Part shown: positions 1 to 11,700 of the stretch, one piece after another
How positions within the stretch are numbered: the first letter of the stretch is position 1
Layout: every line of letters starts with the position of its first letter
Origin: DASRRB01 sp036732755
GTDB taxonomy: Bacteria > Planctomycetota > B15-G4 > SIAN01
Direction of reading: 5' to 3'
Assembly: GCA_036732755.1 (NCBI GenBank)
Contig: DAINBU010000055.1
Span: 1 to 30,821, forward strand
DNA length: 30,821 nt
Made by a program: the position numbers and the translations under genes
The notes under the pieces: generated by a model
What the model was told of the DNA's origin: nothing
The model's input: only the letters and a program-made list of their open reading frames with translations
Databases searched by the model: none

Positions 1-687
1 TACAACAACGGCGTCTGCAGCGACAACGGCGGCACCGACGGGGCGATCGGCGACGGCGGCCACGGCGGCCAGGGCTTCGTCCAGCTGCAGGTGCCGCTGG
101 GACAGACGGCGACGGTGATCGACTCCGCGAGCGCGTTCCCGCGCGCGAAGAGCAAGTTCGATCCGCTCCCCTGGATCGACCCGAACAACACGCAGAACCC
201 GGTCGAGTTCTCGCCGCTGAGCGCGGCGCTCTCCAAGTGGTTCGACCTCGGCCGCATGGTCGACCGCGCGCCCGGCTCGACGCCCGCTTTCTCCTTCGGC
301 GGCCTCGACGCCGACGGCCTGGTGCGGACCGACGCCGACGGCAACGTCCTCGATCCGGAAGGCACCGACCTGGTGTGCGACTACCTCGGCGAGTTCGATC
401 CGGTCCTGCACGTCTACAAGGCCGGCAAGGAGCCGCGCCAGGACTTCGTTCCGCCGAACGCGTCGGTGAAGGTCGAGTTCCAGGGCGCGCGCGCGATCGT
501 GGCGGGCAGCAAGGAGATCGACCCGGCGTCGCTCACCGCCTGGTCATCCACCCCGTCGATCGCCGACGGACTGCAGTTCATCCGCTGGCGGATCACGTTC
601 GACCTGACGGCCCACTCCTCCGACCCGCTCTCCGCGGAGACGCCGCGCCCCGCAGTGCAGTCGATCCGGATCCCGGCCCGCTTCTGA
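1..687 (+). CDS. Glycine-rich surface/lipoprotein paralogue, 3' end only (5' truncated by window edge)
   Basis: Frame 1 is open from base 1 to the TGA at 685-687, so the gene began upstream; the ATG at 91 is internal. The visible part starts in a Gly-rich stretch ending GGHGGQGFVQLQV and continues into a roughly 200-residue C-terminal domain. That domain matches the C-terminus of the next gene (969-4079) almost position for position: SAFPR, DPLPWID, NPVEF, WFDLGRM, FTFGGLDA-like, CDYLGE, YKAGKEP, VKVEFQGA, GLQFIRWRITFDLTA and SPETPRP-like blocks are shared. The two are therefore tandem paralogues. I do not recognise the C-terminal domain as a named family. By analogy with its neighbour the whole protein is probably an exported lipoprotein, but its N-terminus lies outside the window. 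Confidence 0.85.
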   Translation, partial: YNNGVCSDNGGTDGAIGDGGHGGQGFVQLQVPLGQTATVIDSASAFPRAKSKFDPLPWIDPNNTQNPVEFSPLSAALSKWFDLGRMVDRAPGSTPAFSFGGLDADGLVRTDADGNVLDPEGTDLVCDYLGEFDPVLHVYKAGKEPRQDFVPPNASVKVEFQGARAIVAGSKEIDPASLTAWSSTPSIADGLQFIRWRITFDLTAHSSDPLSAETPRPAVQSIRIPARF

Positions 688-968
688 GTCCGGCCGGCCG
701 TCGCCCGCGTTCCCGCGGCGGCGGCCCCCCGGCCGGCGCCTCGCTCCCGTCGGCGGAGCGAGGCGCCGGCCGCTCCTGGGTGAATTCCTTGCTCGGGACG
801 ACCCGGACATTGCTTCTTCGCGCCCGGGCGCTTAAGTGGTTCCCCGCCGCAGGGATCGATCGGACTAGCATCGGGTATTGGACGGCTGACGTGCCGTTCT
901 AGGATGTCGAGCTCGCGCCGGGGAAACCCCGCGCAGAACTCGACGCGCCCATTGCCAGGAGTCCATCG
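688..968 (+). other. Intergenic region between the tandem surface-protein genes
   Basis: Holds the hairpin at 731-771 and, beyond it, a slightly AT-richer stretch where the promoter of the 969 gene should lie. TTGCTT at 810-815 followed 16 bp later by TTAAGT (832-837) is a weak sigma70-like candidate only. A good ribosome binding site (CCAGGAG, 955-961) precedes the ATG at 969. No gene is seen. Confidence 0.4.
731..771 (+). terminator. 17-bp perfect hairpin after the first surface-protein gene
   Basis: GGCCGGCGCCTCGCTCC (731-747) is an exact reverse complement of 755-771, with a 7-nt loop. It lies 43 bp after the stop at 687 and well before the next start at 969. No clear T-tract follows, so it may be an intrinsic terminator of the GC-rich type or an mRNA 3'-end stabiliser. 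Confidence 0.6.
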
Positions 969-4079
<3,111 letters not shown>

Positions 4080-4171
4080 GCGGCGCCGCGCGCGGGACGG
4101 CGCGCGGAAGGCAGCGTTGTGCAGGTGCGAAGCAGGCCTGCACACCTGGGCGAAGCCCCACCGGAAACAGA

Positions 4172-4203
4172 GCGACCCGGCCGGGAGTTCCCGGCCGGGT
4201 CGC
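4172..4203. terminator. Bidirectional hairpin terminator between convergent genes
   Basis: GCGACCCGGCCGGG (4172-4185) pairs perfectly with 4190-4203 around a 4-nt loop. The plus-strand lipoprotein gene (stop 4079) and the minus-strand cold-shock gene (stop 4234) converge on it, so it can serve both. Downstream on plus is ATCATGTTTGG and on minus TCTGTTTCC, each with a short T-run. Confidence 0.75.
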
Positions 4204-4233
4204 ATCATGTTTGGCTTTCGTCGGGGCCGCGGA

Positions 4234-4443
4234 TCAGACCGGCTCGAGCCGGCGCACCTTCTCCGCGTAGAGGCCCTTGGTGCCCTGGACCACGTCGCAC
4301 TCGACGGCCTCGCCGTCGCGCAGCGTCTTGAAGCCCGTGCCTTCAATCTGCGAGTAGTGGACGAAGATGTCCTCCATCCCGTCGACCGTGATGAAGCCGT
4401 AGCCCTTCTTGTTGTCGAACCACTTGATCTTCCCTTGCGGCAT
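4234..4443 (-). CDS. cspA: Cold-shock domain protein (CspA family)
   Basis: 69 aa, MPQGKIKWFDNKKGYGFI..., a single cold-shock OB-fold that binds single-stranded RNA/DNA and acts as an RNA chaperone. RNP1 (KGYGFI) and RNP2 (DIFVHYS) are both intact and the length is typical. I chose the ATG at 4441-4443 because AGGAG (4453-4457) lies 9 nt upstream. An in-frame TTG at 4452 would add three residues but abuts the AGGAG and is an unlikely start. The gene converges with the large lipoprotein gene and has a structured leader upstream, as is common for cold-shock genes. Whether it is induced by cold or constitutive cannot be told from the sequence. Confidence 0.96.
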   Translation of the reverse strand: MPQGKIKWFDNKKGYGFITVDGMEDIFVHYSQIEGTGFKTLRDGEAVECDVVQGTKGLYAEKVRRLEPV

Positions 4444-4467
4444 GGAGCTCAACTCCTGATGTCGTAG

Positions 4468-4566
4468 GAAGTCCCCTGACTGCCCGGCGAATCGCGCCGG
4501 ATGCGTGTTGCTGCGGGGTCAGCGCCTTCGGGGGACTTCGCTGCTCGAGCCACGCGATCCCCGCAG
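4468..4566 (-). promoter_or_regulatory. Structured 5' leader of the cold-shock gene with interleaved helices
   Basis: Within the 282-bp gap 4444-4725 three perfect complementary pairs occur: 4468-4476 with 4531-4539 (GAAGTCCCC), 4511-4518 with 4559-4566 (CTGCGGGG), and a 6-bp hairpin 4484-4489/4495-4500. The first two interleave, so they form a pseudoknot or are mutually exclusive. Cold-shock mRNAs of the CspA family often carry long thermosensing leaders; that this is one is inference, and GC-rich DNA makes chance pairs likelier. Confidence 0.35.
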
Positions 4567-4572
4567 CCACCC

Positions 4573-4593
4573 CTCCCGCAAGACATGCGGGAG
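4573..4593 (-). other. 8-bp hairpin between pnp and the cold-shock gene
   Basis: CTCCCGCA (4573-4580) pairs exactly with 4586-4593 around a 5-nt loop. It lies downstream of the pnp stop (4726) and upstream of the cold-shock gene, both on minus. It could be part of a pnp 3' end or of the cold-shock leader; no T-tract follows. A relatively AT-rich patch at 4591-4630 is where a cold-shock promoter could sit, but I see no clear -35/-10 pair. Confidence 0.35.
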
Positions 4594-4725
4594 AGCGAAT
4601 CGGATCGAATCAACTTCTGGCGATGAAACGTGTCTCCTCCGGTTCGCCGGCGTGGTGCTCCGGCTCGATCCCTGGGCTCTGCCGCGTCCCTGCGCTGCGA
4701 CTGCGAGGCTCCACCCCCTCCTCGG

Positions 4726-7341
4726 TCAGCGCCGGCGACGCCGGCGGAAGTGACCTCCGTCACCTCCGCCTCCGCCCTCTCCCTCCTGCGTCGGACCGCC
4801 GCGTCCGCCGTCGTCCCCGCGTCCTTCGTCTCCGAAGTCGCGCGGGGGCACCGACTCGCCCGGCGTCCCTTGCTCCTGCGGGCCGCGACCAGGACGGTCG
4901 TCCCGCCGATCGTCGTATTGCGGGCGATCGTCCAGGCGCGGCCGCTCCTCATGCCGCGGAGGACCTTCTTGAGGCGGCCGGTCGTCGTGACGCGGCGGCC
5001 GATCGTCGTGGCGCGGAGGACGGTCGTCGCGACGGCGATCGTCGCGCGGTCCGCCGCGTCCGAAGCCGCCGCCCCCGCCGCCGTGCCTGCCGCCGCGATC
5101 GTCGTCGCGGCGCGGCGGACGCGGGCCGTCGCCCCGTCCGCCGCCGCCCGGACCGCGCTCCTGCGGCCGGCCGGGGGCCGTGCGCGCGCTCACCTTGATC
5201 TTGCCGCTCGGGTCGACGTTGATGACCGTGACGGCGATCTTGTGGCCGATGTCGACCACGTCGCGCGGGTTCTGGACGTAGTGGTCGGCCATCTCGCTCA
5301 CGTGCAGCAGCGCTTCCTGGCCCGGCACCAGCTCGACGAACGCGCCGAAGTCCTTCATCTCGACGACGGTCGCCTCGAACTTGTCGCCGATGTTGACTTC
5401 CTTGGTGAAGGCGTCGACGTAGCGCGCCGCCTCCTCGATCGACTCCTGGCTCTTGCCGGAGATCACCACCTTGCCGAAGTCGTCGACCTCGACGTCGGTG
5501 CCGGTGCGCTCCTGGATCATGCGGATGTTCTTGCCGCCCGGGCCGATCAGCGCGCCGATCTTGTCGATCGGGATCACGCGGCGCAGGATGCGCGGCGCGT
5601 GCTGCGACACCGACGGCCGCCCGGCCGAGATGACCGAGTTCATGATCCCGAGGATGTGGAGCCGGCCCTCGCGCGCCTGCGCCAGCGCGTCCTTCATCAC
5701 GGCGAGGTCGAGGCCGCGGATCTTCACGTCCATCTGCATCGCGGTGATGCCGTCGACCGTGCCGGCGACCTTGAAGTCCATGTCGCCGTCGTGGTCCTCG
5801 CCGCCCAGGATGTCGGAGAGGATCTTCACCTTGCCGCCTTCGGTGACCAGGCCCATCGCGATGCCCGCGACCGCGGCCTTGACCGGCACGCCCGCGTCCA
5901 TCATCGCCAGCGAGCCGGCGCACACGGTCGCCATCGAGGACGAGCCGTTCGACTCGAGGATGTCGGAAATGATGCGCATCGTGTAGGGGAACTGCTCGTC
6001 GTTCGGGATGACCGCGGAGAGCGCCCGCTCCGCCAGCACGCCGTGCCCGATCTCGCGCCGGCCAGGCCCTCGGATCGGCTTCACTTCATTCACGCTGAAC
6101 GGGGGGAAGTTGTAGTCGAGGTAGAAGCGCTTGGTGAAGCCCTCGCGCAGGCCGTCGACGCGTTGCTCGTCCGACTGCGTGCCGAGCGTCACCTGCGTCA
6201 GCGACTGCGTCTCGCCGCGGGTGAATAGCGCGGTTCCGTGGACGCGCGGCAGGACCCCGAGCGCGATCCGGATCGGCCGCACCTCGCGCAGCCCGCGGCC
6301 GTCGGCGCGCAGGTCCTCCTCGAGGATCATCGCGCGGGTGCGCTCGGAGACGACGTCGCCGAAGAGGTTCTTCAGCTCCTTCTCACGCTTCTCGCGCTCG
6401 GGCGTCCCGGCGGCGAGCCCGGAGGCGTGGCGCTCGATCACCTTCGCGCCGAACTCCTTCAGCGCCGCCTTCTGTGCGTGCTTGCCGGGGGTGAGCAGGA
6501 CGCCGCGCAGGTCCTTCCAGACCTCGGACTTGATCTTCTCGAAGGTGGCGTCGTCGCGGACCGGCGGCTTGACCTCGATCTTCGGCTTGCTGCCCGACTT
6601 CTCGCGCAATTCGTCGAGCATGCTGCAGATCTGCTGGCACGCCTCGAAGCCGAACTTGATGGCGTCGTACATCTGCGCTTCGCTGACGCCCGTCGCCCCG
6701 GCCTCGACCATCGCGACGGCGGTCTTGTGCGCCGCGACGACCAGCTCGAGCTGGCCCTTCTTGCGCTCCTCGTCGGTCGGGAAGAGGATCGGCTGGCCGT
6801 CGATCATCCCGACGCGCACCGAGCCGGCCGGCCCGAGGAACGGGATCTTCGAGATGTGCAGGCAGGCGAAGCCGCCGATCATCGCGAGGACGTCGGGGTC
6901 GTACTCCGGGTCGGCCGAGATCACGGTCGCCATGACCTCGACCTCGTCCTTGTACCCTTCGGCGAAGAGCGGCCGGATCGGCCGGTCCATGCAGCGCGCC
7001 GTCAGGATCTCCTTCTGGCTCGGCCGCGTCTCGCGCTTGATGAAGCCGCCCGGGAACTTGCCGGCGGCGGAGGTGCGCTCGCGGTAGTCGACCGTCAGCG
7101 GGAAGAAGTCCTGCTCGCGCATCGGCTTCGCCGTGGAGACCGCGACCAGGACCACCGAGTCGCGGTAGGTCACCAGCACCGCGCCGTCGGCCTGCCGGGC
7201 GAGGATCCCGGTCTGGATCGTCAGCTTCTCCCGGCCGATCTGCCGCTCGACCGTGATCGCCGAGTCGAGATAGGCCTGTCCATGCGTCGCATCGCCCCGG
7301 TTCTGGTCATCCGTCGCCCGGGTTGCCGCGTTCGCGTCCAT
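4726..7341 (-). CDS. pnp: Polynucleotide phosphorylase with long disordered C-terminal tail
   Basis: 871 aa from the ATG at 7341, chosen because GAAGGAAGG lies about 10 nt upstream; a GTG at 7395 in the same frame would add 18 residues without a better ribosome site. The enzyme degrades RNA 3' to 5' using phosphate and works with the degradosome. Two RNase PH domains lie at about 25-250 and 345-570, with the catalytic-site segment EDHDGDMDFK near residue 515. A KH domain (IGPGGKNIR, about 599-607) and an S1 domain (about 650-722) follow. Usual length is about 700-720 aa; here about 150 extra residues are appended, made of RGG-like glycine clusters, a repeated DDRPPRH unit and an acidic-Gly segment ending FRRRRRR. 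The tail is probably disordered and RNA-binding. It lies downstream of rpsO, the classic order. Confidence 0.97.
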   Translation of the reverse strand: MDANAATRATDDQNRGDATHGQAYLDSAITVERQIGREKLTIQTGILARQADGAVLVTYRDSVVLVAVSTAKPMREQDFFPLTVDYRERTSAAGKFPGGFIKRETRPSQKEILTARCMDRPIRPLFAEGYKDEVEVMATVISADPEYDPDVLAMIGGFACLHISKIPFLGPAGSVRVGMIDGQPILFPTDEERKKGQLELVVAAHKTAVAMVEAGATGVSEAQMYDAIKFGFEACQQICSMLDELREKSGSKPKIEVKPPVRDDATFEKIKSEVWKDLRGVLLTPGKHAQKAALKEFGAKVIERHASGLAAGTPEREKREKELKNLFGDVVSERTRAMILEEDLRADGRGLREVRPIRIALGVLPRVHGTALFTRGETQSLTQVTLGTQSDEQRVDGLREGFTKRFYLDYNFPPFSVNEVKPIRGPGRREIGHGVLAERALSAVIPNDEQFPYTMRIISDILESNGSSSMATVCAGSLAMMDAGVPVKAAVAGIAMGLVTEGGKVKILSDILGGEDHDGDMDFKVAGTVDGITAMQMDVKIRGLDLAVMKDALAQAREGRLHILGIMNSVISAGRPSVSQHAPRILRRVIPIDKIGALIGPGGKNIRMIQERTGTDVEVDDFGKVVISGKSQESIEEAARYVDAFTKEVNIGDKFEATVVEMKDFGAFVELVPGQEALLHVSEMADHYVQNPRDVVDIGHKIAVTVINVDPSGKIKVSARTAPGRPQERGPGGGGRGDGPRPPRRDDDRGGRHGGGGGGFGRGGPRDDRRRDDRPPRHDDRPPRHDDRPPQEGPPRHEERPRLDDRPQYDDRRDDRPGRGPQEQGTPGESVPPRDFGDEGRGDDGGRGGPTQEGEGGGGGDGGHFRRRRRR
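4974..5033 (-). repeat. Short tandem repeat encoding DDRPPRH units in the pnp tail
   Basis: About three imperfect 21-bp units, read on minus as Asp-Asp-Arg-Pro-Pro-Arg-His, lie in frame within the pnp tail. A 21-bp period keeps the frame, so copy number can vary without breaking the gene. Confidence 0.5.
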
Positions 7342-7426
7342 GCGTCTACCGCCTTCCTTCTTCTTCCAGCGGGCTGCGACCCTCGGTCCGGCCACCCGGC
7401 CGGCGATCGGATCGGAATGAAGTGGT

Positions 7427-7562
7427 CCGTCGGGGGCCCGCGGAGCCCCGACGGAGCGAAGTCGATCCCGGCCTTCGCGCGACCGCGAAGGGGCACGAAA
7501 CGAGGGACGGGGATCGAACCGACATGCCGGCGTGGTCTCGCGCGCGCGACGAGCGCGCGCGA
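7427..7562 (-). promoter_or_regulatory. rpsO-pnp intergenic hairpins (processing/attenuation region)
   Basis: Between the rpsO stop (7569) and the pnp start (7341) lie three perfect stems: 7538-7547/7553-7562 (TCGCGCGCGC, 10 bp, 5-nt loop), 7472-7479/7484-7491 (CCTTCGCG, 8 bp, 4-nt loop) and 7427-7435/7446-7454 (CCGTCGGGG, 9 bp). In E. coli this same intergenic region holds the rpsO terminator and an RNase III site through which PNPase represses its own mRNA. A similar role here is inference from gene order and position. Confidence 0.5.
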
Positions 7563-7568
7563 ATGAGC

Positions 7569-7841
7569 TCAGCCGGCCCGCAACCCGAGGCGCTTGACCA
7601 CGTGGTCGAAGCGCTGGGGGCTCTTCGCCTTCAGGTACTTGAGGAGCGTGTTCCGCTTGCCGACCATCATCAAGAGACCGCGGCGCGCCGCGAAGTCGTT
7701 CTTGTGATCCTTGAAGTGTTCGGTCAGCTGCCGGATCCGCTCTGACAGGAGCGCGATCTGGATCTCCGGTGATCCGGTGTCCTCATCGCTCGTGCGATAG
7801 TCCTGGATCAGCTTCGTCTTGGCTTCGGCGGGGATGCTCAT
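7569..7841 (-). CDS. rpsO: 30S ribosomal protein S15
   Basis: 90 aa, full length for the family, which binds the central domain of 16S rRNA early in 30S assembly. The diagnostic segments are visible: DTGSPEIQIALLSERI, LTEHFKDHKNDFAARRGL, MVGKRNTLLKYL. It starts at ATG 7841 with only a weak purine-rich AGAAG before it. It is first in an rpsO-pnp transcription unit on the minus strand, separated from pnp by hairpins. Confidence 0.98.
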   Translation of the reverse strand: MSIPAEAKTKLIQDYRTSDEDTGSPEIQIALLSERIRQLTEHFKDHKNDFAARRGLLMMVGKRNTLLKYLKAKSPQRFDHVVKRLGLRAG

Positions 7842-8001
7842 TCACTTCTGCGGGCGCCCGGGCGTCCGCACCTTCCTTCGCACTGCGAGCCGCCCTCGCG
7901 CGCCTCGGCCCCTGCCGATCCGCATCGCGGCCCTGGTTCACGGCCTACGGTTTCGAAGGGCGGGGAGGCTACCAGCCACGCTCGGATCAGTAAATCCTCG
8001 A

Positions 8002-8021
8002 CCCCGGGACTTTCCCAGGGG
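8002..8021 (-). terminator. Small hairpin between queC and rpsO
   Basis: CCCCGGGA (8002-8009) pairs with TCCCAGGGG (8013-8021) with one bulged base and a 3-nt loop. It lies just downstream of the queC stop on the minus strand and may end the lipoprotein-queC transcript. The remainder of 7842-8034 shows no gene; it should hold the rpsO promoter. Confidence 0.35.
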
Positions 8022-8034
8022 CCGCGGCGCGCCA

Positions 8035-8721
8035 TCAGGCCGAAGCGCGCCCGATCGCGACGCCCGCGCGCGCCGCCGCCCGGCGCAGCCGCTGGCACGA
8101 CTCGCAAGTGCCGCACGGCTCGCGGCCGCCCTCGTAGCAGGGCCAGATCAGGTCGAGCGGGGCGCCGCAGTCGGCGCCGGCCCGCACGATTCCGGCCTTG
8201 TCGAGCTCCGCCGTCGGCGCCGCCAGGGCGACCCGCCCGCGCGTCGAGAAGGCGAGCGCCCCGTTCAGCGCCGCGAGGTACTCGCGCGAGTTGTCGGGGA
8301 AGGTCGCCGCCTCCTCGCGGTTGAAGCCGGCCACCACCGTGTCGGCGCCGAGCGACTCGGCGAAGGCCGCGGCCACCTCGATGAAGACGCCGTTGCGGTT
8401 GGGCACCCAGACCCGGTCGGCCGACTCGACCAGCGCGGCGCCCCCGCGGTCGAGCGCGGCGACGTCGGGGCGCGGGAGGTCGAGGCTGCGGTCGAGCAGC
8501 GCGCCGCCCGAGAGCTCGGCGAAGAACGGCAGCGCGAGCGAGCGGTGCTTCACGCCGATCCTCGCCGCGATCCGCGCCGCCGCCTCGACCTCGCGCGCGG
8601 CGGCGCGCTGTCCGTAGTCGAACGTGAGCGCGAGCACCACGCTGCCGCGCTCGCGCGCCTGCAGCATGGCGAGGGCGACCGTCGAGTCGAGACCGCCCGA
8701 CAGCAGTCCGACCGCGCGCAC
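8035..8721 (-). CDS. queC: 7-cyano-7-deazaguanine synthase (QueC)
   Basis: 228 aa. It converts 7-carboxy-7-deazaguanine to preQ0 with ATP and ammonia, on the queuosine pathway. The ATP-pyrophosphatase loop SGGLDS is at 8-13, the QueC-type VPNRNGVF segment follows in the middle, and four zinc-binding Cys (195, 203, 206, 209; WPCYEGGREPCGTCESC) are all present. The start is GTG at 8721, just 2 nt after the stop of the upstream lipoprotein gene (8724), so translational coupling is likely; no strong ribosome site is seen. No queD, queE or queF is in the window, so the rest of the pathway lies elsewhere. All key residues look intact. Confidence 0.95.
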   Translation of the reverse strand: MRAVGLLSGGLDSTVALAMLQARERGSVVLALTFDYGQRAAAREVEAAARIAARIGVKHRSLALPFFAELSGGALLDRSLDLPRPDVAALDRGGAALVESADRVWVPNRNGVFIEVAAAFAESLGADTVVAGFNREEAATFPDNSREYLAALNGALAFSTRGRVALAAPTAELDKAGIVRAGADCGAPLDLIWPCYEGGREPCGTCESCQRLRRAAARAGVAIGRASA

Positions 8722-8723
8722 GG

Positions 8724-11700
8724 TCAGTTCGTCGAGAAGACGAAGTTCGGGTCGGAGCGGGACGCCCTCAGGAACTCGCGCTCGAGGTCGCTCACCCACC
8801 ACGACTGCGGGTCGAAGGTGTACTGCTCGGGAGTCGTGCCGTCGAAGATGTGCGTCGGATCGAAGTCGAACGACTCGACGAACCCCTGGAAGGTGCCGAT
8901 CGTCGCGAAGTCGATCACGCCGATGCCGTCGGGCAGGCTCGTCGGGAGCTTCGGCACCTGCAGCGTCACGGTGCCGGGCGCCCCCGCCGGGACGTAGATC
9001 TTCCACGTCTCGAGCTGCAGCACGCTGATCAGGTTGAAGACGTGCATCCCCTCGCCGCCGGTCACCTCGGTCCACTGGACCACCGGCGGGTGGGCCGAGT
9101 TGCTCACGGTCGGCGTCGGGACCGCCTGCGGGACGAGGCTCTCCGCCGACGCGATGGTCGGGTCGAAGACGAAGCGCTGCCGCGTGTAGGCCGACGACGC
9201 GACGCTCGTCCCGAAGATGACCTTGTCCTGGACGATCATCTCGAGGCGGAGGTTGCGCCTGAGGACGGCGGTGTCGACCGGCGCGGCCGGGTCGATCAGC
9301 GTGGGCTGCAGGATCAGCTCGAGCGGGCTGTCCTCGAAGCCCGCTCCCGCGACCACGGCGTTGTTCTGCAGCAGCGGGAGCGGCAGCAGCGTCGAGCCGG
9401 TGAAGTCGGGCGGGACGGTCGCGGTGAACGTCGTCGTGCTGGAGACCGCCGCGTTCTCGGGGAAGCCGGGGAGCCGCGTGATCATGCGCCACTCGCGCAG
9501 CTGGTCGGCCTGGCTGCCGCGCAGGCCGATCGGCCCGGGCAGCCCGGGAGGTCCGCCCGATTTGTCGTAGCTCACCTGGTCGTCGTCGAAGTCGATCGAG
9601 TGGAGCAGCTCGGGGTGGCTGCCGCCGTCGAACTGCGTGCGCTGGAAGAAGCTCGCCACGAGGCTCTTCTGCGACGTTCCGCCCGAGCTGCCCTGGCCGG
9701 GCTCCGAGGTGAACGGGTCGCTCGACGTGAAGCGGTAGAGGCTGGTCGCGCCGATCGTCACCGTCTCCGTCACCGCGAACGACTGCAGCCGGTTGCGCGG
9801 CAGGTCGAGCACGTTGTCGGTCGTGTTGGTGCTGACGATGAACGGCGCGACGCGGTCGAATTCGTCGGTCTCGGGCAGGATGTCGGAGGAGAAGGCGCTG
9901 CCGCTGAAGGTCGGCGAATTCGAGGAGGTCCCGACCAGGACGCAGCGCGCGCCCGAGCGCAGGTCGACCTGCGCGTCGGGCGTGAGGAGCGCGACCAGGG
10001 CGCGCGGGCTCGCGGCGGTCGGCTTGTCGAGCGCGCAGAAGGTCGACGGCCCGAACAGGACCTTCACGAAGCCGCCGACGGTGCGCTGCGCGACGACCGT
10101 CACGGTCACCTGCGCGGTCGGGATGGTCGCGAGCTCGGCGTCGGTGAACTTCACCACGCCGCCGCTTGCGGTGAGACCCTTCACGATCTGGTTCGCCGCG
10201 TTCGCCTCGGGCGGCCAGGCGTCGAGCACCACCGCGCCGGTCAGGAAGAACTCGAAGGTGTCCTCGGCGTAGGCGACCACCTCGAGCGCGCTCGTGCCGT
10301 CGGGCAGCGCCACCGACGCGCCGACCTTGCCGACGGTCAGGTGGACGAACTGGTCCGCGTTGACCGCGCCGTTCCCGTAGAGGTCGGAGCAGATGAAGGC
10401 GAGCGTCGGCGACCCCTCGAGGTTGTCGCGGAGCGGCGCGATCGTGCTGGTGCCCGTGACGAAGACGTCATTGGTGACGGTCGACTGTTCGGCCGTGAAG
10501 AGGATCGACGTGAACTCCGGGTTGCCGCCCCCGCCGCCGTCGAAGTCGACCTGCACGCCCCTGCACGGCTCCGACATGACGCCGTGGATCACCGGGTCGT
10601 TCACCTGGGTGAAGAAGAGGTTGCCGCCGAACCCCGGCGGCCCGAGCGCCGACAGGCGCGGGCCGATCGTGTCCTTCACGATCGTCTCGACGACCGTGAT
10701 CTCCGACCGGAAGCCGCGCCGCTCGATGTAGGCGCCGACGAAGACGTCGCCGTCGAGCAGGGCGGGCGTCGACTGCGGCTGGAGGTCGCCGACGATGTGC
10801 GTCGGGTTGGCGCCGCCCGCCGAGAAGAGCAGCGCGTTCTGCTGCACCTCGTCGAAGTAGATGATCGTCGTGGAATCGGGCGTGGTGCCGTCGCCCGTCA
10901 GGAAGACGTCGGCCGGGAAGGCGTGGAGCGTCGTCGCCGACACCGCGCCGTCCTTCCCGACCACCTGCACCGAGCCCGGGAACGAGATGCTGGCCGGGAT
11001 CGCCGCGTCCTGGGACTCGTACTCGACGGTGAAGCCGTTGCCTCCCTTGAGCGTCTTGCGGCCGTCGGCGTTCTGCACGCTCTTGTCGATGATCACGCCG
11101 AATGTCGTGTCGGCGGGCGCGACGCTCAGGAACTGGACGTTCACGCCGCGCGGCAGCGCCGAGGGGAACGTGGTCATCGTGTAGTCGGTGCCGAGCACCA
11201 GCGTCTGGTCGTTGCGCTTGACCGTCACCGCGCCGGGCGCGTTCATGCCGCCCGGGAAGAGCGACGCGTTGAACGGCTCGGTGCAGAGGATCACCGCCTC
11301 CGTGGTGCGCGGCACGTTGCCCTCCTCCTGCGAGGGCGACGAGAAGAGCACGTCGAAGGGCGGGTCGCCGGTCGACGCGATCGTCGTGAACGAGAAGCGC
11401 TGGTCGGTCCCCTTCGTGTCCCCGATGTCGATCGGCTGTGACTGCAGGTCCTCGAGGCCCGCCGAGACCGAGATCTGGTACTGCGTCGCGGCGATCAGGT
11501 CGCTCTGCGGGATCAGGACGACGACCGAATCGCCGTTGAAGAAGGAGATCGAGACGGGGGTCGCCTGCGACGAGCCCTGGGCGAAGAGCTGCAGCCCGTT
11601 CTTCACCAGCGACTCGACCATGCTCTCCGAGAACTCGACGACGATCGGCGTCTTCGCCGAGACGTTGGTGGCGCCGTCCTGGGGCGCCACGCGCTGGACC

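Noticed and set aside
7500..7535. T-arm-like segment (GGTTCGATCCC on the minus strand) suggesting a tRNA end before pnp
   Set aside because: The stem around it has a mismatch, no acceptor partner or anticodon arm is found at the right distance, and the 5' part would overlap rpsO.
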